Below are positions 36,413 through 45,623 of a stretch of 64,000 nucleotides of DNA, one piece after another; position 1 is the stretch's first letter; each line of letters begins with the position of its first letter. Location: positions 115,393 through 179,392 of the forward strand of contig CAZMMX010000001.1 of the NCBI GenBank assembly GCA_964567485.1, in the 5' to 3' direction. The translations under genes were made by a program, and so were the position numbers. A model generated the notes under the pieces. The model made no database searches and was not told the origin of the DNA. It saw only the letters and a list, made by a program, of their open reading frames with translations. The stretch comes from UBA1413 sp964567485. GTDB lineage: Bacteria > Bacteroidota > Bacteroidia > Bacteroidales > Prolixibacteraceae.

Positions 36413-37291
36413 CTATTGCGGCAACACTACAAAATCGGCATTGTTCAGGTAATCGATACTCATCTTGCAACTTTCAAAAGGTTCGAAGTTGTAACGCTCC
36501 ACTTCGACAATCCCGTATTTCATCCCTGAAAGCTCCAGCGACGGCCATATAGCGGCAAAATCCACCTTGCCGCTGGTGCCCACTTCAGCCTCATCCTTGA
36601 TGTGCCAGAGATAGAAACGCCCGGGGTAGTTGTTGAAATAATCGACAGGATTCTTGCCTCCGACCACACACCAGTAAAGGTCTAGCTGGAACATCACCTT
36701 GGCAGGATCGGTATTCTGAAGCATGAAGTCATACACCACCATGCTGTCAAGGGTGGTCGAAAACTCCTTGTCGTGGTTATGATAGCCAAAAAGGATCCCT
36801 TTGGCCTGGCATTTTTCACCCACTGTATTGAAATAGTCGCAGTACTTCTTCAGTCCCTCGAGGCTTTCATAGCCAGGACGCCCCATAAAAGGCTGGACGA
36901 TCCACTTGACACCGGCAGCCGCATGGGCATCGATGCACTGATCCCACCACGCCATGGTCTCCTCATAACTGGCACTGTCGGGAACATCCCTCCCCGTATG
37001 GGATCCCAGAAATGCCAACCCGCTGGTCTCACACAGCTTTTTGAATTCCACGGGATCCATCCCGTAAAACATGCCGTCACGGTAGCCGGCGGCCTCCACA
37101 AAGGTGTACCCCATTTCACCCACCTTCTGCAAGGTCCCGGGAACATCCTGGCCTATCGAATCGCGCAGGGAATACAACTGCAGGCCTATGTTCTTCCCCG
37201 GAACAGGTTTTTCACAGGAAACAACGGCAGTCAGCACCAGTACCAGCACCACAGGCATCATCCAAACACTCAGTAATACTCTTTTTTTCAT
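36413..37291 (-). CDS. Sugar phosphate isomerase/epimerase-like TIM-barrel lipoprotein
   Basis: A 292-residue lipoprotein: signal peptide with lipobox VVSC (Cys26), then an AP-endonuclease-2-type TIM barrel (about 34-280; IGLQLYSLRD, GYHNHDKEF with conserved His, FQLDLYW, LWHIKD, and a late EVERY). Exported proteins of this family occur widely in Bacteroidota and are linked to sugar conversion, including 3-keto-glucoside handling. The substrate is not known here. It converges on the uxuA operon, has its own promoter box, and appears to be a single-gene unit. Confidence 0.87.
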   Translation of the reverse strand: MKKRVLLSVWMMPVVLVLVLTAVVSCEKPVPGKNIGLQLYSLRDSIGQDVPGTLQKVGEMGYTFVEAAGYRDGMFYGMDPVEFKKLCETSGLAFLGSHTGRDVPDSASYEETMAWWDQCIDAHAAAGVKWIVQPFMGRPGYESLEGLKKYCDYFNTVGEKCQAKGILFGYHNHDKEFSTTLDSMVVYDFMLQNTDPAKVMFQLDLYWCVVGGKNPVDYFNNYPGRFYLWHIKDEAEVGTSGKVDFAAIWPSLELSGMKYGIVEVERYNFEPFESCKMSIDYLNNADFVVLPQ

Positions 37292-37343
37292 TTTAATCAG
37301 GTTTATTGTTAAACATAAATCTCCGGAATCGTTAAGAATAGCT

Positions 37344-37351
37344 CAAAAATA
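37344..37351 (-). promoter_or_regulatory. -7 promoter box (TATTTTTG) for TIM-barrel lipoprotein
   Basis: Exact TAnnTTTG on the minus strand, 52 bases before the ATG. Confidence 0.55.
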
Positions 37352-37434
37352 GAAAATCCGCATGATCCGGAGTGGCGAAAAATGAAATAATTTCCAAAAG
37401 GAAAGGGTTTTTCACCCTGCAGGATCATTTTTTG

Positions 37435-37442
37435 TAATTTTG
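37435..37442 (+). promoter_or_regulatory. -7 promoter box (TAATTTTG) for EamA transporter
   Basis: Exact TAnnTTTG 18 bases before the ATG at 37461, with TTTTTC near 37408-37413 as a possible -33 element. Confidence 0.55.
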
Positions 37443-37460
37443 GCGCTTCACAACCGGAAA

Positions 37461-38369
37461 ATGAATAACCAACGCAATACCCGTCCCATTCTGGCAGCCC
37501 TGGGAGCCATGATATTCTGGAGTTTCTCCTTTGTTTGGGTCAAGGTAGCCTATGAGGCCTACGAACCCCTCACCGTCGTCGTCATGCGCCTGGTCATCTC
37601 CGTCGCACTCCTCTTTGTTTTCTCCCTTTCCATACGCCGACTGCAGATTCCGGCAAAAAAGGACGCGGGGATATTTCTCCTGCTGGCCCTTTTTGAGCCT
37701 TTTCTCTATTTCATGGGCGAGAGTTACGGGCTGAAATATGTCTCTTCAACGGTAGCGGCGGTGATTGTGGCCACCATCCCCCTCTTTGCCCCCTTCTTTG
37801 CCTGGTACTTCTACCGGGAAAGACTGAGCTCCATGAATATTGCCGGACTGGTAGCCTCCTTTATCGGGGTGACCATCGTGGTGACCAACAGGGATTTCAG
37901 CTTTGCTGCCGCTCCCAAGGGCGTCATCCTGGAATTCATGGCGGTATTTTCGGCCATTGCCTATTCCACGGTACTCAGGAAACTGGCCTTCAGGTACAAC
38001 ACCTTCACGATCATAACCTTCCAGAACCTGATCGGGATATTCATGTTTTTACCGTTCTGGATGGTTTTCGAGATGAAGGGATTTCTGGGAACCCCCTTTC
38101 ACCCGGGAGCCTTTAAGGCTATTTTGCTACTGGCGGTTTTTGCCTCCTCCCTGGCCTTCATCCTCTTCACCTTCAGCGTGCGCAGCATGGGCATCAACCG
38201 CTCCAATACCTATATCAACCTGATTCCCGTTTTTGTGGCCATCTTTGCCTGGTTCGTCCTGGGCGATGAACTCACCTCCCGCAAATTCACAGGCATTGCC
38301 GTGGTCATCGCGGGCCTTTTCCTGGCCCAGATAAAAAAGCGGAAATCACGAGCGCCGGCAGAACAATAG
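37461..38369 (+). CDS. EamA/DMT family transporter
   Basis: A 302-residue integral membrane protein with ten predicted helices arranged as two EamA repeats (about 8-135 and 155-290). Features are the first-helix WSFSFVWVK, the second-repeat NRSNTYINLIPVFVAIFAW, and a Lys/Arg-rich C-terminal tail. The family exports or exchanges small metabolites such as amino acids or sugars; the substrate cannot be predicted. The frame extends to a TTG at 37440, but that codon overlaps the promoter box, so ATG 37461 is used. Confidence 0.9.
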   Translation: MNNQRNTRPILAALGAMIFWSFSFVWVKVAYEAYEPLTVVVMRLVISVALLFVFSLSIRRLQIPAKKDAGIFLLLALFEPFLYFMGESYGLKYVSSTVAAVIVATIPLFAPFFAWYFYRERLSSMNIAGLVASFIGVTIVVTNRDFSFAAAPKGVILEFMAVFSAIAYSTVLRKLAFRYNTFTIITFQNLIGIFMFLPFWMVFEMKGFLGTPFHPGAFKAILLLAVFASSLAFILFTFSVRSMGINRSNTYINLIPVFVAIFAWFVLGDELTSRKFTGIAVVIAGLFLAQIKKRKSRAPAEQ

Positions 38370-38395
38370 GAACAAGGCCGGTTAAAATAATTCGG

Positions 38396-38403
38396 TATAT
38401 TTG
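38396..38403 (+). promoter_or_regulatory. -7 promoter box (TATATTTG) for porQ
   Basis: Exact TAnnTTTG match 16 bases before the porQ ATG. Confidence 0.55.
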
Positions 38404-38419
38404 ACGTTTCTTAAGAATC

Positions 38420-39454
38420 ATGGCCGGAATAGATCGGAAAAAGATAGTGCTGCTGTTGTGGCTTCTCCTCTCCCTGGAAGGCTTCTCCCAGATCGGGGGT
38501 GAAGACACCTATCGTTTCCTCACGCTCACCAATTCGGCACGTGTGGCCGCCCTGGGAGGAAACCAGGCCGCCCTGACCGATTCCGCCGACCTGAACCTTC
38601 CCTTTCACAATCCGGCACTCCTGCGCGAAGCCATGACCCAACAAATCCTGGTCAACTACGTCGACTATATGACCGACATCAACTATGGCTACGCTTCCTG
38701 GGCCTTCAACACCGGAAACTCCGGAACCGCCGCCGTCGGCGTCCACTATATCAACTACGGCACTTTCACAGAGGCCGACGAAGAGGGAACCATCACCGGG
38801 AATACCTTCAAGGCCGGGGAATACGCCCTCAACCTCATCTGGGCAAACAGCTGGCGCAACTGGAGATACGGCGTCAACGTGAAGCCTGTGTTTTCGGCAT
38901 TCGAGAGTTATCGCTCCCTGGGACTCGCCGGTGACGCCGGCATCGCCTGGTTCTCCCCGGGCCAGCATACCGTCGTGGGTTTCGTCGCCCGCAACTTCGG
39001 AACCCAAATCACCACGTACTACGAAAACGGGGAAAAGGAAAAGCTTCCCTTCGACCTCCAGGCCGGCTTCTCCCAGAAACTCCGCCATGCCCCGGTGACC
39101 TTCTCGGTCACGGCCCACCACCTTAACGACTGGAACCTCGCCGACCCTGATGAAGAGGAGATCACCGACGAATTCGTCATCAAACCCCAGGAAAGCTTCG
39201 GAAAACAGATCATGCGCCACCTCCTGGCAGGCATGGAAGTGATGCCTTCACGCCACTTTACCCTCAGAGCCGGATATAACTACCACCTCCGCCAGGAACT
39301 GAAACTCGACCAGAAACTCTCCACCGTAGGCTTCTCCCTCGGCTTCGGAGTCCATATCAAACGATTCAAACTCGACTACTCCACCACAAGATACCACCTG
39401 GCCGGCTCTTCAAACCACATCTCCCTGGCCGTCAACCTGAACCAATATTTCTGA
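38420..39454 (+). CDS. porQ: Type IX secretion system protein PorQ
   Basis: A 344-residue outer-membrane protein of the PorV/PorQ family. A signal peptide ends near GFSQ. The start of the mature protein, TYRFLTLTNSARVAALGGNQ, and LPFHNPALL are PorQ hallmarks. The rest is beta-barrel and ends in an aromatic residue (NQYF). PorQ is associated with the T9SS surface attachment complex with PorU and PorV. The porQ-cmk-ispH order seen here supports the call. It lies 22 kb from the porU-porV locus. Confidence 0.93.
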   Translation: MAGIDRKKIVLLLWLLLSLEGFSQIGGEDTYRFLTLTNSARVAALGGNQAALTDSADLNLPFHNPALLREAMTQQILVNYVDYMTDINYGYASWAFNTGNSGTAAVGVHYINYGTFTEADEEGTITGNTFKAGEYALNLIWANSWRNWRYGVNVKPVFSAFESYRSLGLAGDAGIAWFSPGQHTVVGFVARNFGTQITTYYENGEKEKLPFDLQAGFSQKLRHAPVTFSVTAHHLNDWNLADPDEEEITDEFVIKPQESFGKQIMRHLLAGMEVMPSRHFTLRAGYNYHLRQELKLDQKLSTVGFSLGFGVHIKRFKLDYSTTRYHLAGSSNHISLAVNLNQYF

Positions 39455-39510
39455 TTTAAGAGTAAAACATCTTTATTAAAGTGCTATCTTAGCGCCCATA
39501 ATAAAAATCC

Positions 39511-40221
39511 ATGGACAAGGGAAAGATCATCATTGCCATTGACGGCTACTCCTCATGCGGGAAGAGCACCCTGGCCAAAGCACTGGCCCGTGAACTGGGG
39601 TATACCTATATCGACAGCGGCGCCATGTACAGGGCCGTGACCCTTTTTGCCCTGCGCAACCAATGGATCAAAGATGGAATACCCGATGCCCGGGCCATCC
39701 TCGATGGCCTTGCCCATTTTTCCGTGACCTTTTCCTATGATCCTGCATCAGGCAGGAATACCACCTTCCTCAATGGCGAAAACATCGAAGAGGAAATCAG
39801 GCAACTGCAGGTTTCCGATTGGGTAAGCCCGGTAAGTGCCATTGGCGAAGTTCGCAAGGCCATGGTCCTTCTTCAACAGGAGATGGGAAAAGAAAAAGGC
39901 ATTGTCATGGATGGCCGCGACATCGGAACTGTCGTTTTCCCCGAGGCAGAACTGAAAATCTTCATGACTGCCGATCCGGAAATCAGGGCCCGCCGAAGAT
40001 TCCTCGAACTCTCGGCAAAGGGAGTCCCCGTGTCCTTAGAGGAGATAAGAGAAAACATCGGCGGCCGTGACCACATGGACCAAACCAGGAAGGAGAGTCC
40101 TCTGCGACAAGCTTCCGATGCCATCGTCCTTGACAACAGCAACCTCTCCCCCGGGGAACAGCTCGCCTGGGCCCTGGAAAAAGCAGGTGAAATCATAGCT
40201 CTTCAGGCTTATGAAGGTTGA
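39511..40221 (+). CDS. cmk: Cytidylate kinase
   Basis: A 236-residue kinase phosphorylating CMP and dCMP to the diphosphates. The P-loop is DGYSSCGKST (about 11-20). Other motifs are YIDSGAMYRAVT, the GRDIGTVVFPEA acceptor region and RRR in the lid. It starts 56 bases after porQ and overlaps the first 11 bases of ispH. The product is the usual length for the family. Confidence 0.96.
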   Translation: MDKGKIIIAIDGYSSCGKSTLAKALARELGYTYIDSGAMYRAVTLFALRNQWIKDGIPDARAILDGLAHFSVTFSYDPASGRNTTFLNGENIEEEIRQLQVSDWVSPVSAIGEVRKAMVLLQQEMGKEKGIVMDGRDIGTVVFPEAELKIFMTADPEIRARRRFLELSAKGVPVSLEEIRENIGGRDHMDQTRKESPLRQASDAIVLDNSNLSPGEQLAWALEKAGEIIALQAYEG

Positions 40222-41071
40222 AATCGACCGTAAATCGGGATTCTGTTTCGGGGTCATCAACGCCATCACCAAAGCAGAAAATGAACTGGCAAGCCACAAG
40301 ACAATCTATTGCCTGGGCGACATCGTCCACAACGAAGGAGAGATCCATCGCCTCAGGGATCAGGGAATGATCACCATATCGAGGGAAGAGTATTTCACCA
40401 TGAGCAATTGCAGGGTGCTGATCCGCGCCCACGGGGAACCTCCCGAGACTTACCGCTATGCCGAAGAAAACAATATAGAACTGGTCGACGCCACCTGTCC
40501 TGTGGTTCTTCAGCTGCAGAGAAGAGTGAAATCCTCCCACAAGCTCCTGGCCAGAAACAACGGACAACTTCTCTTTTTCGGGAAACCCGGCCACGCCGAA
40601 ACCGTGGGCATCAGCGGACAAATTGACAACAAAGCCATTATCATCAAGTCGAAAGAAGATCTTGACATGGTAGATTTTTCACGGCCCATGGAGTTGTATT
40701 CCCAAACGACCATGCCTATCGGGGAGTTCAACGAGCTGGCCGCCATACTCAGAGAGCGTGCCGAAAACCAGGGCCAGGTGACCATCAGGGATACCATCTG
40801 CCGCCAGGTGGCCAACAGGGGACCTCACCTGCAGGAATTCGCCTCCCGTTTTGATGTGGTGATCTTCGTGGCGGGACGTAAAAGCAGCAACGGCGCCGCC
40901 CTTTACAGCATCTGCCGGACCGTGAATCCCCGCACTTACCTGGTCGAAGATCCTTCGGAACTGCAGGCTTCCTGGCTCACCGGCGCTTCCTCCGCCGGAA
41001 TCTGCGGAGCCACCTCTACCCCACGGTGGCTCATGGAAAAAGTGGCCACCGCAATCATGGATCTCTGCTGA
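40211..41071 (+). CDS. ispH: 4-hydroxy-3-methylbut-2-enyl diphosphate reductase
   Basis: A 286-residue [4Fe-4S] enzyme, the last step of the MEP pathway, giving IPP and DMAPP. The three cluster cysteines are Cys12 (GFCFGV), Cys96 (DATCPVV) and Cys197 (DTICRQV). Substrate-binding His40 (DIVHN) and His74 (RAHGE) and the GRKSSN loop are also present. The segment after the third Cys (RQVANRGPHLQEF) differs from the E. coli form but is typical of Bacteroidota. It overlaps cmk by 11 bases and would be translated from the same message. Confidence 0.96.
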   Translation: MKVEIDRKSGFCFGVINAITKAENELASHKTIYCLGDIVHNEGEIHRLRDQGMITISREEYFTMSNCRVLIRAHGEPPETYRYAEENNIELVDATCPVVLQLQRRVKSSHKLLARNNGQLLFFGKPGHAETVGISGQIDNKAIIIKSKEDLDMVDFSRPMELYSQTTMPIGEFNELAAILRERAENQGQVTIRDTICRQVANRGPHLQEFASRFDVVIFVAGRKSSNGAALYSICRTVNPRTYLVEDPSELQASWLTGASSAGICGATSTPRWLMEKVATAIMDLC

Positions 41072-41132
41072 ATTTTCCGGATGAATCCCTTCCCCGGAAG
41101 TTTTCCCCCGGCCCTGCCTCCGTTAATATTAC

Positions 41133-41140
41133 TACCTTTG
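41133..41140 (+). promoter_or_regulatory. -7 promoter box (TACCTTTG) for priA
   Basis: Exact TAnnTTTG match 19 bases before the priA ATG. Confidence 0.55.
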
Positions 41141-41159
41141 CTGAACCAGGAACAGACCT

Positions 41160-43631
41160 ATGGCTCCCCTTTATGCTGACATTATCCTCCCCTTGCCACT
41201 GCAGGAAACTTATACCTACAGGGTACCCCCGGCACTGGAATCTCAGGTAGCCCCGGGAATGAGAGTCATCGTCCCCTTCGGCAAAAAGAAAAGCTACTCA
41301 GGCATCATCAGCACCCTGGGGCATCACCCTCCTCAAGAGGGAGAAATCAGAGAAATCACCACCGTGCTTGATGACTACCCGGTGGTGTGTGAGAAAAACC
41401 TGGAACTCTGGAAGTGGATGGCTGACTATTACATCTGCACGCCGGGCGATGTCATGAAAGCCGCCCTGCCCGGGGGGCTCCGGCTGGAAAGCGAAATGGT
41501 GGTGACCCTGGCCCCCGCAGCCGACACCTCTTCCCTGTCCACGAACGAAGCCGCCCACGCCCGGCTGGCCGAAGGTACCAAAATAAGGGTGGAAGAAATA
41601 GAAACCCGCCTCCGTGGGGCCTTCTCATTCCGAATTATCAAAAAACTGATAGAACAGGAAATCCTCATCCCCGGCGAAGAAGTCCGCGAAAAATACAAAC
41701 CCCGGCAGGAGATCATGGTGATCCCCCACCCCTCGGTGGCCGATCCCCGGCGCTGGGAAGAAGCGGTGGCGCAATTGCGTCAGGCCCCCCGCCAACAGGA
41801 ACTCATGATTCACTTTGCCCGCGTGGCCGCACTCTTCACCCCCGGAAGCCCCGGGGAACTCCCCCGCAAAAAAGTGCTGGAAAACACCACCTTCAGCAAC
41901 GCCCTGCTGCAGCAACTGACAGCCCGCAATTTCCTGGCCTTCAGAACCCGGGAAATCCCCCGTCTCACCATGGCCGCCGGTGAACAAACCAGCCTCAGCC
42001 TCCTCAATGACACCCAACAGGCAGCCCTCCTTGAGGTCAGAAGACATTTCCTGAAAAAACAGGTCGTTCTGCTCCACGGAATTACCGCCAGCGGAAAAAC
42101 GGAGATCTACATCCATCTCATCGGAGAGGCCCTGGCTGCCGGGAAACAGGTACTCTACCTCGTTCCTGAGATCTCCCTGACCCCCCAAATCGTCACCCGC
42201 CTCCTCCGGGTGTTCGGAGGCAAAACAGGGATCTACCACTCCCGCATGAGCGACGCCGAACGGGTGGAAGTGTGGAATAAGGTTCTGGCCTTTGGCACCT
42301 CGGGCGACACCTCCTGCCAGGTGGTCCTGGGAGCCCGCAGCGCCCTCTTTCTTCCCTTTTCTCGCCTGGGGCTTATCGTTGTCGACGAGGAACATGAACA
42401 TTCCTACAAACAGAACGACCCGGCACCCCGCTATCATGCCCGCGATATGGCCGTGGTGGCAGCCATGCAACACCAGGCCCCCGTCCTCCTGGGGTCGGCC
42501 ACCCCCTCCTTCGAATCTTACAGAAATGCCATGACGGGAAAATACGGACTCGTCACCCTCTCCCGACGCCATGGAAATGCCGGACTCCCCGCCATCATCG
42601 TCGCCGACCTGCTACAGGCCCGCAAACGACGCCTGATGAAATCACTGCTGACGCCGGAACTCCACACCCTGATGACCGAAGCCCTCGGCAAAGGAGAACA
42701 GGTGATCCTCTTCCAGAACAGAAGAGGTTACTCCCCCTACGTGGAATGCCACGACTGCGGATGGATCCCCGGATGCCGCCATTGCGACGTCAGCCTTACC
42801 TACCACAGAAAAGAAAATAGCCTGGTATGCCACTACTGCGGCTACCGGGAACCCCTCCCCAAAACCTGCGGAAAATGCGCATCGGCCGACATCCGCAGCC
42901 GCGGCTTCGGCACCGAAAAAGTGGAAGAGGAAATCGCCCTTCTCTTTCCCGGGACGGTGATCACCCGAATGGACATGGACACCACACGGTCAAAAAACGC
43001 CTTCGACCGCATCATCCACCAACTGGAATCGGGAAAAACCGATATTCTGATAGGCACCCAAATGGTCACCAAGGGTCTCGACTTCGAAAAGGTAAGCGTG
43101 GTGGGCATCCTCAATGCCGACAATCTCTTCAGCTATCCCGACTTCCGCGCCTACGAGAGGGCTTTTCAGCTGCTGGTACAGGTCAGCGGCCGCCCGGGAC
43201 GAAGCTCCCACCCGGGGGTCGTGGTTCTGCAAACCACCAATCCCACACACCCCGTGATTGAATTCGTCAAAAACCTCGACTACGACGGCCTCTTTAAAGC
43301 ACTGATGCCCGAGAGAAAACTCTTCCGCTACCCTCCCTGGTACCGGTTGGTGCGGGTTGTTGTCAAGCACAAAGATGCCGGAAGGGCAGAAAATGCCGCC
43401 AACACCCTGGCACAGCACTTACGCCGCGAAAAAAACCTCGTGGTCCTGGGACCCGAAAGCCCCGTGGTGGGAAGAGTCAACCTGTGGCATATCCGCGAAA
43501 TTTGGATCAAGGTCCCCCGCGACCTCTCACCGGCCTCCCTGCGTGAAACCATCACCACCGCTACCGCCGCTACCCGTCAGATCACGGGAAACAGCAGCGT
43601 GAACATTCAAACCGATGTCGACGCCTTCTGA
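41160..43631 (+). CDS. priA: Primosomal protein N' (replication restart helicase PriA)
   Basis: An 823-residue superfamily-2 helicase that reloads the replisome at stalled forks. An N-terminal 3'-DNA-binding domain (about 1-100) and a winged-helix region are followed by the helicase core. Walker A is HGITASGKTEI (near 305), the DEEH box is VVDEEHEHSYK, and the second lobe has TRMDMD and GTQMVTKGLDF. A double zinc module of paired CxxC motifs (CHDC, CRHC, CHYC, CGKC) sits within the helicase core. The C-terminal domain is complete. It has its own promoter box and is separate from ispH. Confidence 0.96.
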   Translation: MAPLYADIILPLPLQETYTYRVPPALESQVAPGMRVIVPFGKKKSYSGIISTLGHHPPQEGEIREITTVLDDYPVVCEKNLELWKWMADYYICTPGDVMKAALPGGLRLESEMVVTLAPAADTSSLSTNEAAHARLAEGTKIRVEEIETRLRGAFSFRIIKKLIEQEILIPGEEVREKYKPRQEIMVIPHPSVADPRRWEEAVAQLRQAPRQQELMIHFARVAALFTPGSPGELPRKKVLENTTFSNALLQQLTARNFLAFRTREIPRLTMAAGEQTSLSLLNDTQQAALLEVRRHFLKKQVVLLHGITASGKTEIYIHLIGEALAAGKQVLYLVPEISLTPQIVTRLLRVFGGKTGIYHSRMSDAERVEVWNKVLAFGTSGDTSCQVVLGARSALFLPFSRLGLIVVDEEHEHSYKQNDPAPRYHARDMAVVAAMQHQAPVLLGSATPSFESYRNAMTGKYGLVTLSRRHGNAGLPAIIVADLLQARKRRLMKSLLTPELHTLMTEALGKGEQVILFQNRRGYSPYVECHDCGWIPGCRHCDVSLTYHRKENSLVCHYCGYREPLPKTCGKCASADIRSRGFGTEKVEEEIALLFPGTVITRMDMDTTRSKNAFDRIIHQLESGKTDILIGTQMVTKGLDFEKVSVVGILNADNLFSYPDFRAYERAFQLLVQVSGRPGRSSHPGVVVLQTTNPTHPVIEFVKNLDYDGLFKALMPERKLFRYPPWYRLVRVVVKHKDAGRAENAANTLAQHLRREKNLVVLGPESPVVGRVNLWHIREIWIKVPRDLSPASLRETITTATAATRQITGNSSVNIQTDVDAF

Positions 43632-43688
43632 ATGTGTAACTTTCCCTCCTTTTGAACGTAATTTGTGGCTTTAGTCAACGTAAATTTC

Positions 43689-43696
43689 TACATTTG
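43689..43696 (+). promoter_or_regulatory. -7 promoter box (TACATTTG) for heptose kinase
   Basis: Exact TAnnTTTG match with a TTTG at 43662-43665, which is 23 bases upstream and so slightly long for a -33 element. Confidence 0.5.
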
Positions 43697-43716
43697 CATT
43701 TTTAAAATATGAGGTT

Positions 43717-44712
43717 GTGAATGTGCAGGAAGTAGATCAGCTTTTCGATCAATTCAAGAATATCACCGCCCTGGTCATCGGCGACGCCATGGTCGACAGC
43801 TACCTGTGGGGAAAAGTGGAACGGGTCTCCCCGGAAGCCCCCATTCCCATTGTGTCAGTCACCAATAAGGAGAACAGGCTGGGAGGCGCGGCCAATGTCT
43901 CCCTGAACCTGCAGGCCCTGGGAGCTACCCCCCTGCTCTTCTCCGTCACCGGTGATGACGAAAAAGGACGGAAATTCCGCAAACTCATGGAGAAGAACAA
44001 CCTCCCGGCTGAAGGGATTTTCGTCGACCCCCAAAGGATCACCACCGTCAAAAGCAGGATCATCTGCAATGGCCAGCATATCGCCCGCATCGACGAAGAG
44101 TCCACCGAATTCATCGACTCTGCCCTGGAAATGATGATATTCAACGCCATTCACCGCACCATTGAAAGCAGGAAAATCGACGTGATCATTATTGTTGATT
44201 ACGACAAGGGAATGATCACCCCCACCCTGTTTGAAAAGGTGCACGCCCTGGCCCGCGAAAAGAAAATCTTCGTCGCCGTGGATCCCAAAAAGAGAAATTT
44301 CCACCTCTATCACGAAGTCGACCTCTTTAAGCCCAACTTCAAGGAATTTGTGGAGGGAACAGGCAAACCCATCCGCAAAGGAGACTTGGAAATCCTCAAA
44401 AAGACCGCCGAAGATTATAAAAAAGAGAACTCTTTCAAGCTTATTTTCATCACCCTCTCGGAACTCGGGGTTTTTATCAGCAACGGGGTGAGCCAGACTT
44501 ATTATCCTGCAGAGATCCGCTATATCGCTGATGTTTCGGGAGCCGGCGACACCGTCCTCTCAGTGGCCAGCCTCTGCCTGGCCACCCACACCCCTCCCCA
44601 CATGATGGCTTTGCTCTCCAACATGGCGGGCGGACTGGTATGCGAACAGGTGGGAGTGGTCCCCATCAACCGGGAAAGATTCAAAAAAGAGATGGAGAAA
44701 TCGAAATTCTGA
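43717..44712 (+). CDS. D-glycero-beta-D-manno-heptose-7-phosphate kinase (RfaE1/HldE-N type)
   Basis: A 331-residue PfkB-family kinase for ADP-heptose synthesis in lipopolysaccharide core. Motifs are VIGDAMVDSYLWG, RVSPEAPIPIV, LGGAANVSLNLQALG (sugar site) and SGAGDTVLSV with the catalytic Asp. The nucleotidyltransferase half of bifunctional HldE is absent. The start is GTG: 43717 overlaps the TGA of a three-codon ATG frame at 43709, while GTG 43723 has GAGG eight bases upstream, so either may be used. PfkB members with other substrates are possible, but RVSPEAPIPIV favours heptose phosphate. Confidence 0.88.
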   Translation: MNVQEVDQLFDQFKNITALVIGDAMVDSYLWGKVERVSPEAPIPIVSVTNKENRLGGAANVSLNLQALGATPLLFSVTGDDEKGRKFRKLMEKNNLPAEGIFVDPQRITTVKSRIICNGQHIARIDEESTEFIDSALEMMIFNAIHRTIESRKIDVIIIVDYDKGMITPTLFEKVHALAREKKIFVAVDPKKRNFHLYHEVDLFKPNFKEFVEGTGKPIRKGDLEILKKTAEDYKKENSFKLIFITLSELGVFISNGVSQTYYPAEIRYIADVSGAGDTVLSVASLCLATHTPPHMMALLSNMAGGLVCEQVGVVPINRERFKKEMEKSKF

Positions 44713-44781
44713 CCCGCCCCGGGTTCCCTGCTGGCAGGTAATTACCAGAGTCACCGCCACCCCCGGTTAGGGAGAAAATAT

Positions 44782-44789
44782 TAACTTTG
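44782..44789 (+). promoter_or_regulatory. -7 promoter box (TAACTTTG) for parAB
   Basis: Exact TAnnTTTG match 22 bases before the parA ATG. Confidence 0.55.
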
Positions 44790-44811
44790 ACGCCTCAATT
44801 GAAACTATTGT

Positions 44812-45612
44812 ATGGGTAAAATTATTGCTTTGGCCAACCAGAAGGGAGGCGTCGGTAAAACCACCACCACCATTAATCTGGCCGCCAGCCTTGCCGTGCT
44901 CGAAAAGAAAGTCCTGGTCATCGATGCCGATCCCCAGGCCAACGCCACCTCAGGATTTGGCTTTGACCTGAAAAGCATCAAAACCAGCATTTACGAAGCG
45001 ATTGTCGATGAAATCGACGTCAGGAAGATCATTCTCACCACGGGCATCGCCAACCTTGACCTCATCCCTTCACATATCGACCTGGTAGGTGCCGAAATCG
45101 AAATGCTCAACCTCCCCAACAGGGAAATGGTGCTCAAACACACCATCGGGGATGTCAAGGAAGATTACGATTTTATCCTCATCGACTGTTCCCCTTCCCT
45201 GGGACTGATCACGGTGAATGCCCTGTCCGCTGCCGACTCGGTGATCATCCCCGTGCAGTGCGAGTATTTCGCCCTCGAAGGCCTCGGAAAACTGCTCAAC
45301 ACCATCAAAATAATCCAAAACCGCCTTAACCCCAAGTTGGAAATCGAAGGGTTCCTGCTGACCATGTACGATTCCCGTCTGAATCTGTCAAACCAGGTCT
45401 ACGAAGAAGTCAAGCGCCACTTCCAGGACATGGTCTTTGACACGGTGATCCAACGGAATGTCAAACTGAGCGAAGCCCCCAGCTATGGAAAACCAGTGGT
45501 GCTTTATGATGCCAGTTCCCGGGGGGCTATCAGCCATATGAACCTGGCCCGCGAAATCCTCCAGCGAAACGACATGACCAGCCTGCGACAGTCTGAAATA
45601 ACCATCAACTAA
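44812..45612 (+). CDS. parA: Chromosome partitioning ATPase ParA (Soj)
   Basis: A 266-residue Walker-type ATPase that binds DNA non-specifically and moves ParB-parS complexes. It carries the deviant Walker A motif KGGVGKTTT (about 11-19), the A' motif VIDADPQANAT, and Walker B FILIDCSPSLG. The length and the lack of an N-terminal helix-turn-helix fit the chromosomal Soj class rather than plasmid type Ia. It is followed after 11 bases by parB. No parS-like palindrome was seen in the gaps around the pair. Confidence 0.96.
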   Translation: MGKIIALANQKGGVGKTTTTINLAASLAVLEKKVLVIDADPQANATSGFGFDLKSIKTSIYEAIVDEIDVRKIILTTGIANLDLIPSHIDLVGAEIEMLNLPNREMVLKHTIGDVKEDYDFILIDCSPSLGLITVNALSAADSVIIPVQCEYFALEGLGKLLNTIKIIQNRLNPKLEIEGFLLTMYDSRLNLSNQVYEEVKRHFQDMVFDTVIQRNVKLSEAPSYGKPVVLYDASSRGAISHMNLAREILQRNDMTSLRQSEITIN

Positions 45613-45623
45613 CATCCTGAAAA

